This document shows positions 55,370 through 64,000 of a stretch of DNA of 64,000 nucleotides, in pieces; position 1 is the stretch's first letter; each line of letters begins with the position of its first letter. Origin of the DNA: Ligustrum vulgare (Eukaryota; Streptophyta; Magnoliopsida; Lamiales; Oleaceae); NCBI GenBank assembly GCA_963555705.1, contig OY743171.1, forward strand, positions 23,802,852 to 23,866,851, given 5' to 3'. The notes under the pieces were generated by a model, which was given only the letters and a program-made list of their open reading frames with translations, made no database searches and was not told the origin of the DNA. A program made the translations under genes and the position numbers.

Positions 55370-57470
55370 TTCGTGCTATGTCTTTTGATTCAATCCATAT
55401 GACTTGGTGTGTACTAATATGTACATAATGTAAGTTAAAATGTTTGAATTGATTTTTCAGGATGTTACTTTGCAGATGGTTCAAAATGAAAATTTTGAGG
55501 CTATATGATATCAAACTTGTGATAAAACTTTATTACAAGTTTAGATTGTATTTTAGGTTTATACATATGGAGAAAAAGTATGTTAAAAGGTTAGTAACAT
55601 GATGTAAAAACATATTGGAATTACATTCCTGTATATGTTACTTTGTTTATGCCTAAAGTCCAAAGTTTTAATGGAAAATCTTAAAAATTCAGCTTGTTTG
55701 ATATATTTTAAAGTTGAAATAATATGTATTAAACCTAAGAGACATTATTAATATGATGAAAGACTTTATTATTGAACTTTATGTGTCAATATAAAGATGA
55801 GACAACGTGTTGATGTTATTATTTAAGTGATGCTATACTAGGTTTGTCACTTGATGTTTGTTGTTTGACATTGCATCAAATCATCGCAAGCATTCATGAT
55901 CATTCCACATTAAAGAGTAAAGTATATTAGTTTTAAATGTGAAAAAATGATCATGTACAAAATCTTTTAATTGATGATAACATGACAAATGATGTTTAAT
56001 GTGGCATCTTATCATTTCAAGTATTTCATGGCTATTAAACATAAAGAGTAAAGGATGTTTAAAAAGTTTTGATCTTGAAGAATTAATGTCCCTATTTAGG
56101 TTGTACACATGGGTTGTGAGATACCCATATGAGGAAGTGGGTTATGAGATACCCATATGAGGACGTGGGATATGAGATACCCATAAAAGGTCACGGATTA
56201 TAAGATACCCTTGGGAATCAATGCCAATTGGGCAAGCATGCTCAAGAGGCTATTATTTTATGAAAATCGAGTCAACGTACTCGTGGACGTTGATGACATT
56301 CTATGGTGACATGTGCTTGTAAAAGCACTATGAAACGTGTTGTGTACAACCATAATATGGGAAAGCCCCACAAGAAATGTAAACATGACAAAAGTGGACA
56401 AATATTACACTTTTCAAAGAGTGAAAGAAAGCATGAGATAAATGAAGCATTCTCACTTATGCATTTCATTTCATGTATTACATTCATGCCATAAATAGCA
56501 TGATTGTTGGATTATGGCTACATGACACTAGATGTGATTGATGTTATATGAATTGATTATAAATCATATGTTAAAGTGATTTTGATTTCTTGTGCCTTTA
56601 CGAGAAATAATATTAAAGTTAGGAGGTAAAGTACAAGATGCTAATGAATAAGATAATTAAATGATTATTGTATTGATATTACCTCTTACCTCTTTATGAA
56701 TATTTCTATCATAATCAAATCGAATATGGTTTTAAGTGTCGTTCGTATTTGTTTATCAAGCTAAGTTTATCATGTGAATGTTCAAATTACTACTTCCATG
56801 ATAAGATGGAAGTCAAACTTATGAGATAAATTGTGAAGGAAACATTGAATGATAAAAGTTCGTTATGACTAGTTAATTGACATTTATAACATGATTGATG
56901 TTTACATGATGAAAGTAAGTATGACATTAAAAGTTGTGTGCGTGTGTCTCGAGTTGATTATTAAAACAAGTATATTAAGTGATAGCACAGTAATTACTTA
57001 TATGAAGAATGAAATGTCAAAGTTAAGAGGTAAAGTTAATTAACTCCAAGGAGTATGTTTATTTGCTAATGCTTTGCTCACTAAGCATCAATGCTTATAG
57101 TCGTTTCATGACTCAATGTAGGAAATAATAGTTCGTGATATATACGAAGTTACTAGAACTTGGGGTGGATGTCATGGAATGGACAAGAGTACCACATCAT
57201 CACTATAACAGAAGTTTGGGTTCACTTCCCGTCATGGCTCATTTTAAGGAAAAATCATATAAAACTGTACATGTGTATGATGCATTTACTTATTAGCCTC
57301 GGGGTACCTTACTATTCATCTCATGAAATGCTAGGTGGGCTGAGTTTGGTTTTGTTTTTGTAAATTCCCTTATATCCCCTGTAAGTTTTTGGTAAATAAC
57401 TCAAATGGGGAAAGCTTTATAAATATACCACTTTGATGATCACTCCATCTTTTGTAAACGGGGTGATATA
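55370..57470 (+). repeat. LTR K, right part (probable)
   Basis: Interpreted as continuation of LTR K after copia L. At 56105-56210 about four copies of a roughly 33-bp unit (GGTTATGAGATACCCATATG) occur, analogous to the central repeats of solo LTR I. The possible end AACGGGGTGATATA near 57466 resembles a decayed GGGGTGTTACA. Assignment is by position and similarity of layout only. Confidence 0.4.
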
Positions 57471-58150
57471 AATGTAAAGAAATAGGGATACATATTTTGA
57501 TAAACTATCTTAAGGGAATTTGTAGTAAATGCATGGATGTTGGAATATAACTGTTTCTTTTGAGTATTATAAAAGTTCATTAAAGTATGAAGAGTTGTAT
57601 CTCCAAACATTTCCTTAAGCATTTTTCAAGGTTTCTCAATAGGTATTAATTGAAGTTTAAATTTATAAACTAAAGAAAATAAAAATGTTTTTGCTTCATG
57701 TTACAAGTAACTATTTTAAAGTGTGACTTGAATTCAGTGCCTTGATACTAGTAATGATAAAAAAAAAAAGTGGAGAATTTAGGGGACTTGACAATTCACC
57801 CCCCACAAATTCATTTTTTCATTATCTTCATCTTTATCATCCCGTGGTTTCCTCTTCCAGTAGCTAATGCCACAGTGTCAATTTTTACAGGCGTAGGAGA
57901 AACACCGATGAGGAGAATGAGAAGGAGAAGACACTTTTCTGAGGTTGAGGTAGTGGTTGACTTGTGGAGGGTGTGGTAATGTGGATCTAGAAGGAGAAGG
58001 ACTTGATTCGATGCTAAATATATTGACTGTTGATCTGGGTCATTGGGAGAAGTCGATAAATACTGTAGTTTCTTGGTAGTTTCTCCTTGGTTTACATCCA
58101 TTTTCTCTAAAGAGGGGCCTAACAAGCGCTCTAGAAAACCACAAATTACC
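57471..58150. other. Unassigned sequence
   Basis: No recognised element. Open frames on both strands at 57770-58125 overlap and show no known motif. It ends in TTACC, the left target duplication of the TRIM dimer. Confidence 0.3.
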
Positions 58151-58763
58151 TATTAAGGGATGAAATCCCTCATCGAATAAAAATGTAAACATAGACCAAT
58201 TTATAAGAGTTTGGGCAACACCTTTTCATAAGGCTGACCTTTTAAGATGGAACGTCAAATCTTAATATGATATCAGAGTTCATTAAGCTCCAACAAGCAA
58301 ATCGATCCGATTAAGACTCAAAAACATGAGCACGCAGATTTGCAGATTCGTCTGCTCAAACGAGGAACCATCTTGAGGGGGCATGTTAAGGGATAAAATC
58401 CCAACATCAAATAAAGATGAAAAACATAGACCAATTTGCAAAAGTTCAACCTTATTAAGAGGAGTAGTCCAAACCCTTATAAATTGGTGTATGTTTACAT
58501 CTTTATTTCATGTGGGATTTCATCCCTTAACATGCCCCTTCAAGATGGTGGATCAATTGAGCAAACCAATCTTGAAATTCGTGTGCTCTTTTTTTAAGTC
58601 TTAATCGGATCGAATTGCTCATTAGAGCTTAATGAACTCTGGTAACATGTTAAGATTTGGGGTTTCATCTTAAAAGGTCAATCTTATTGAAAGGAGTAGC
58701 CTAAACCCTTATAAATTGGTCTATGTTTACATCTTTATTCGATTGGGATTTCATATCTTAACA
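58151..58763. mobile_element. TRIM inverted dimer
   Basis: The left LTR (58151-58267, 117 bp) is followed by a PBS TGATATCAGAGTTC (58268-58281). A roughly 100-bp interior and purine tract ATCTTGAGGGGGCA come next. A central hybrid LTR (58384-58532) begins TGTTAAGGGAT and ends ATCCCTTAACA. The right half mirrors this: an inverted purine tract, interior and PBS (58634-58647), then an inverted LTR (58648-58763). A perfect duplication TTACC flanks the whole unit (58146-58150 and 58764-58768). There is no coding capacity. Two miniature LTR retroelements are thus joined tail to tail and inserted as one. Confidence 0.85.
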
Positions 58764-58768
58764 TTACC

Positions 58769-59600
58769 AGCTTAAAGATCAAGATGGATTACAATTATTG
58801 TGATACACGCTAATTTGAATTGTGGAGATAATGTCATTTGGGAATCACCGAGCCTGTTAACTAGAGCTTGGTGGGAAGAAACACACAGGCTTTGCATCTT
58901 TCTCCTCTACATTAAATGTAAATATTCAAATCAACCGAACTAGCCCTTCTTTAAATAGGGTCTTTTCTTCAAATAACAGCACACCAAAATCTAATCCCTT
59001 CACAAATTATTCATCAGTATCCACACATATTATTAACTGTATCAAAGATCTTGCAAATCACAAAACCAATTGCCTCAAATTATTAACTCCAAAGACCTCC
59101 ATCTTTTCACAACTGATACTAAATATAACAAATCCACATCTGAAATTCCAAAACTCAAACAAATATTAACAAAAAAAAACACAATTATGACCCTTACTCT
59201 CTTTTGAATTTACGGGCACTGCTTTTTATCCCCACTTCACGACTTGAGTGGGCAATTTTATGTGGCTGAAAAGAGAAGGGGCACAATTATAAATAAACCA
59301 ATTAAAGAGGTGGGTTAGGAATTGAAATGGAAACCGTTTTTAAAATAAGTAGTAATTGCTTTGTATATGCATTATTCTCCATGCCAGATAAAGAAGTTGC
59401 TGTAAAATGAATTTGTGAGTGGATTTCCAAAATTACCCTTAAAAGAAATAGAGGGGGTGCTACATGTCTTTAGATAATGGAAAATATTAACAGAATATGA
59501 TAGTATGGACCAATTTAGCAAGGAAGTGCAAAGGTGAGGGTGAGTTTTCCAAAAATAAATAAATAACATATCCATCATATATTAAATGCTTCAAATATAT
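58769..59600. other. Unassigned AT-rich sequence
   Basis: No gene or element signature recognised. A TATA-like TTTAAATAGGG lies at about 58952. Confidence 0.3.
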
Positions 59601-59619
59601 TAATGAGTGTTTGGTCAAA

Positions 59620-60680
59620 CGATTGGACCTAGGGCATAACACTTAAAAACTCCCACTTGCACTAGATCCAATCACTTATGTATTTAATACCATAAGAGCC
59701 TACATGGCTATCATGTTTATTCTGCAACGGCTCTTTATTAGTGGATCTACAATGTTTAACACTTGTAGGAACTTGTTCTTTCTTTATGTCATTTCTCAGT
59801 ATTATCTCAATTATCTCACTAGAGAGATAATACTACCCTAACACATGTTTAGGTCATTGATGAGACCTTAATTCATTCACTTTGTGCAATAGCTCTGTGG
59901 TTATCGCTATACAAAAGTATAGGATCAACAATGCTGGGAACTACTCCAAGTTCATTAATGAATTGGTCCAGACCATAACCTTTGCTTCTTATGAAAAAGT
60001 AATGTATTAGACTTCCTTTATTGAATCGGCAAATGTTTCTCATTTCTAACATTTCCAACTTACCGATACATTGAGAGTAAACACATCTTATTGAGACTTG
60101 CAATCTTTCTAACCTAATTAGAAGTTAGCATAAGAGTTCATGAACTCTTATTTCACTTTTTCCCTTTAAAACTTTCTTAAGATTTTATTTATGCATTTAG
60201 ATTGGGATAAGTAAAGCAATCTTTAAGGTCTATCTCTATAGATCTTTATCTCTAAGACATAAGTTGATTTTCTTAAGAAAGTTTTAAATAGTGAAATAAG
60301 AGTTCATGAAATAACCTTTATTTATAGAAGGATTAGAGTTATGTCCCTTTCATTAATAATATATCACTTACATATAATATTAGAAAGACAATGAAGCTCT
60401 CACTTGACTTTTTCGAACACAAAGTCCCTATGCTTTTTTTATAAAAGTAACCTTTTGATTTTTTCATAAAAAAGAATATTCCATCTCCTATATGTTTATT
60501 TCAATCCATATATGGATAGGTCAAGCTTACATACCTTGTTAGAATCATTGAATTCTAAACTTTTAATTGTTTTGCGTACTCTTCACATTGCATATACCGT
60601 CTCAGGAATGCAATTTTGATATCCTTCTACCATATCTTATATTCATGATATGCAGTTATTTACACGCGAAATCAAAATGG
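59620..60680 (-). pseudogene. Second Ty1/copia RT-RNase H relic
   Basis: The ORF 60103-59873 ends with GLDQFINELGVVPSIVDPIL followed by LYSDNHRAIAQ, the copia RNase H catalytic region. Near 60350 the minus strand reads ILYVSDILL in place of YVDD. Flanking non-coding words (TGCACTAGATCCAAT, GTGGATCT) match the copy at 47.2-48.4 kb, so both descend from one family. Inactive. Confidence 0.75.
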
Positions 60681-60893
60681 ACTTAAGCATGACTGCATAT
60701 GAAAAGTTTTTATCAAAGTTGTCTCTTTTTCTTTGTATGTATCCTTTCACCATTAGCCTTGTTTTGTATGTATGGAGTATGGATGTTTCCATTTATGTCG
60801 ACTCCTTTTGTAAACGCATTTGTGACTTATGAGGTTTATTCTAGCAGGTGGGTCAACCAAGGCACATACCTTGTTCACATACATCAAGCTCAT

Positions 60894-61665
60894 TGATAAG
60901 GAACGAAGCGCGGAATTAAACGCCAGAAAGTTTTGAACTCAGGTTTGTTTGCGGACGAAGGAATCTTGACCCAATCTTCACGACGAGAAATCGACGATGC
61001 GAAAGAGAGAACCAAGACTTTTGAAACACCACAAGGATTTGTTCAGATTCATTGATAAGATTCAGATTGTGAACGCCACAAATATTCTCGCGAATATTTG
61101 ATAAGTTCGATTGAATGCCATAAAGAATCGCTTTTTGATAAGTTCTATGAAAACTGTAGGAATCCACCTACAAATTATTGAATCAATCAATAAACTGTTT
61201 ATTAAAACCAAAATTGTCTGTTACAATTAATGAAATAGCATATAAATAATGAAAAACAACCTAACAACTAGGGTAGCAGCTAATGGGCTCAAAATGGAGT
61301 TCTAATTGACCTAAAATAACTAAAACTGAAAAGGAAACAAAATCCGTAAATTTCGAACCCGCGACATAGTTACCGCCGTGAATATATCACTTAAGGCCGT
61401 AATTCATTTTCTATTTGATAGTTACGGCCATGAGATTGAAAATCTTGGAATTCTTCAATTTGAGCCGTGAGTGACTTACGACCGTGAGCTTCACTAGTTA
61501 TAGCCGTAATTGACTTTCTGTTGTTTTCGGCTCAAATGGCTCGTGATAGCTTTGGCGCTTCTTCACCACTCCATGTTTGATCTTTGAAGCTCTTTGAACA
61601 TGCTTGAACTTTCATGTTGGGCTGAGTTGTAGATTTTTCTGTCAAGCCTAATATGATTCATATCA
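60894..61665 (-). repeat. 3' LTR of element P
   Basis: 772 bp. In minus orientation it starts TGATATGAATCATATTAGGC and ends CGTTCCTTATCA. It carries degenerate ACGGCCGT sites at 61375-61515 (TTACCGCCGTGA, TTAAGGCCGTAA, TTACGGCCATGA, TTACGACCGTGA). The preceding purine tract TAAAGAAAGAGGGAA (61666-61680, minus) is shared with element E. Confidence 0.8.
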
Positions 61666-61789
61666 TTCCCTCTTTCTTTAGGATGATTTGTCCCGAATCA
61701 TATCTTTGTTCATGATGCACAACTGCCCCACCTGAATCAAATGAAAATATTTTATCTCCATGTCATATGATCAACCAATAGTACTCCTT

Positions 61790-62580
61790 CAATTGAAAGT
61801 CATGAAAGTATGATCAACCTGGAAAAAAGTTTTAAACAAAATAGGATGGGGAATGTTAATTTCAATCAGTACAAGATACAGATCCTTGTACTCATGATTC
61901 ATTATGTCCAATTCATTTTTTCCCAACAACGAGGTCCTTCTCTTCAACTTCCCCATTCTTTTCAACTTCTTACACAATCACCTCTTCTAACTTTCTATGC
62001 TCATGCACTACTTCTTCAACAAGGTTATCTTCTTGTTTAAGCACCTCCTCTTCCAACTCCACATTTTTATGAACATTTTCATACTCAACCACTTCAACCA
62101 TATTATCATCGTTCTCCTCATCCCTCTCACCAATATTTTGGTTTTCTGGTTCATTCACCACCTCTTCACTACCCAATTTTTCATCTCCTACCTCAAAATT
62201 CAGAGTTTCTTCAATTACTTCTAATTCATGTTTCAGGTCTCCCTCCTTCTTTTCAACATCCTTATCTTGAGGCTCTTATTGCAATTCAACTACAACTTTT
62301 TTTCACTCTCCTTCTTTCTCAACTTTACTAATTTTTTTCTCTCATTTTGTGCAATCATCTCCTCCTTTAACTGCTTTAACATACTTCCCACCTCTTTGAA
62401 TTCATCCCTCAATTCCGAGACAGCATCACTTACATTCAAGAGATCATCTCTCAATATTTTCAACTTATCCCTAATTCCAACCCTAGGTTTACGTTCAAGA
62501 CTATTCTCCCTCCTACATGAAAATTCTTCCCTAAATTTAGACATTTCGAATGGAACGGAATCCTTTGACACGAGGACTAA
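61790..62580 (-). pseudogene. Glu-rich coiled-coil coding region of element P
   Basis: The ORF 62571-62290 contains IRDKLKILRDDLLNVSDAVS, MLKQLKEEMIAQNERKKLVK, matching the KKLIQLNKEMKAQETRKKL block of element E. The ORFs 62176-61970 and 61977-61789 continue in other frames with VVEYENVHKNVELEEEVL and NHEYKDLYLV, again parallel to E (YHEYKDPYLV). Several stops and frameshifts are present. Unlike E, no protease-like domain is found upstream. Function unknown. Confidence 0.65.
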
Positions 62581-62975
62581 GATTGAATTTCAATTTTGAC
62601 TTGGAAGGAAAGGAATGTCAAGAATTTTAGGAAATTCAAGAAAGTGGTTCTTGAATTTTTGAAATGACCTTTTTTTTTTTAAATTATTGATGAATTTTCG
62701 GAATAAATAAAAAATTAATTTTTTTTTATAAATCCGAAAATTCGCCGATGAACAAGGGAAAACAAACGAAACAGAATTCAGATAATAATTGACCAAAATA
62801 AACACTGTTGAAATATTTTTGGGATTTTTTTTAATGGATTAAAGACTAACAAACACGAAGAACGTGAAGAACAAAACTCGACAAAAAAATAGGATATGAA
62901 TGATTTTGTGCAGACTCTATCATAAAAACACATAATCAAATTGGGATAGAATAAAATACATGAATTCAGAGTCCA
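62581..62975 (-). other. Leader of element P
   Basis: Non-coding leader with one copy of the AAGAACCACTTTCTTGAAT word found repeated in the E leader, and a sequence after the PBS (GGACTCTGAATTCATG) nearly identical to E. Confidence 0.65.
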
Positions 62976-62987
62976 GCCCTGATACCA
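62976..62987 (-). other. Primer binding site of element P
   Basis: The minus strand reads TGGTATCAGGGC, one base from the initiator Met PBS, just inside the LTR end. Confidence 0.8.
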
Positions 62988-62992
62988 AATAA

Positions 62993-64000
62993 TGAGGAAT
63001 GAAGCGCGAAATAAACGCCAAAAAGTTTCAAACCCAAGTTTGTTTACGGACGAAGGAATCTTGACCCAATCTTCACGATGCGGAAGAAAGAACCAAGACT
63101 TTCGAAACGCCAAAAGGATTTGTTCAGTTTTCCTCGATAAGTTTCTGATTGTGAACGCCACAAATATTCTCGTGAATATTTGATAACTTCGATTCCACAA
63201 AAAATCGCTCTTCGATAAGTTATATGAAAACTATAGGAATCCACCTATAAATTATTGAATCAATCAATAAACTGTTTATTAAAACCAAAATTGTCTTTTA
63301 CAATGAATAAAATAGCATATAAATAATGAAAAACAAACTGACAACTAGGGTACCGCTAATGGGCTCAAAATAGAGTTCTAACTGACCTAAAATAACTAAA
63401 ACTGAAAAGGAAACAAAATTCGCGAATTTCTGACCATCGACATAGTTATGGCCATGAATACATTACTTATGGCTGTAATTGATTTTCTAGTTTGATAGTT
63501 ACGGCCGTGAGACTTGGACTTACGGCCGTGAGATTGAAAATCTTGGAATTCTTCAATTTGAGCCGTAAGTTTCTTAAGGTTGTGAGCTTTACTAGTTACG
63601 GCAGTAATAGACTTTCACAAAGAATCGCTCTTCGATAAGTTCTATGAAAACTATAGGAATCCACCTATAAATTATTGAGTCAATCAATAAATTGTTTATT
63701 AAAACCAAAACTGTCTTTTACAATGAATAAAATAGAATATAAATAATGAAAAAGGAACTGACAACTACGCTATCGCTAATGGGCTCAAAATAGAGTTCTA
63801 ATTGACCTAAAATAACTAAAACTGAAAAGGAAACAAATTTCTCAAATTTCTGAACCGTGACATAGTTATGGATGTGAATACATCACTTACAACCGTAATT
63901 GAATTTCTAGTTTGATAGTTACGGCCTTGAAACTTGGACTTACTACCGCGAGATTGAAAATCTTGGAATTCTTCAATTTGAGCCGTAAGTGACTTACGAT
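62993..64000 (-). repeat. 5' LTR of element P (runs off window)
   Basis: In minus orientation it ends CTTCATTCCTCA before the PBS. The segment from about 63196 (AATCGCTCTTCGATAAG) recurs from about 63618, so roughly 420 bp of LTR is duplicated in tandem. Both copies hold decayed ACGGCCGT arrays (63440-63610 and 63855-64000). The far end lies outside the window. Confidence 0.75.

Noticed and set aside
57770..58125. Possible host gene fragment
   Set aside because: Competing frames on both strands, with no recognised domain or splice structure; left unassigned.
62228..62599. 123-codon plus-strand ORF
   Set aside because: Antisense shadow of the Glu-rich coding region of element P (Phe/Leu-rich reading of GAA/AAG codons).

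Overview
The window is repeat-dense nuclear DNA from a flowering plant, probably a eudicot with a large genome. It contains Ty3/gypsy (Tekay/Del-like and Tat/Athila-like), Ty1/copia, SIRE-like, LINE, SINE, CACTA, Mutator, hAT and TRIM sequences inserted into one another. The species cannot be named from the sequence. Nearly all coding remnants are broken by stops, frameshifts or deletions. The only intact-looking cellular-type genes are two minus-strand genes at 40.7-42.3 kb.

Layout. 0.2-1.4 kb: CACTA TNP2 relic fused to a deletion derivative of a gypsy element (element A), whose 3' LTR runs 2362-5345. 5.3-12.9 kb: a head-on, minus-strand Tekay/Del-like element (B) with IN, RNase H, RT, PR, GAG, a leader ORF, PBS and LTR, carrying a hAT MITE in RT. 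13-31 kb: a minus-strand Tat/Athila-like element (C) whose gag is split by about 12.7 kb of nested insertions: LTR fragments of D, non-autonomous element E (16617-22014, TSD GGTAA), a Pack-MULE (22468-26419, 9-bp TSD) that holds a solo LTR and a SINE, and an LTR and gag start of another Tat element (J). 31-57.5 kb: a gypsy integrase and LTR (K) split by a minus-strand copia element (L), itself split by a SIRE-like LTR (N), split by an ORF1-only LINE-like retrocopy (M), split by a complete LTR retrotransposon (H, 36711-44807). 58.15-58.76 kb: a TRIM inverted dimer with its own TSD. 59.6-60.7 kb: a second copia RT/RNase H relic. 60.9-64 kb: element P, a relative of E, running off the right edge.

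Most notable. Element H has two 1604-bp, almost identical LTRs, a perfect TSD, a PBS and a PPT. Its gag-pol is missing apart from an integrase tail, and its interior carries an intact antisense LOG-type cytokinin-activating gene plus a 188-codon unknown gene with a four-cysteine cluster. It therefore looks like a young retroelement that transduced host genes. Other striking structures are a roughly 1.8-kb LTR palindrome in E, arrays of the palindrome TTACGGCCGTAA in LTRs of unrelated lineages, the E/P family encoding a Glu-rich coiled coil (with a protease only in E), and the TRIM dimer. No CRISPR, rRNA or tRNA gene was seen.
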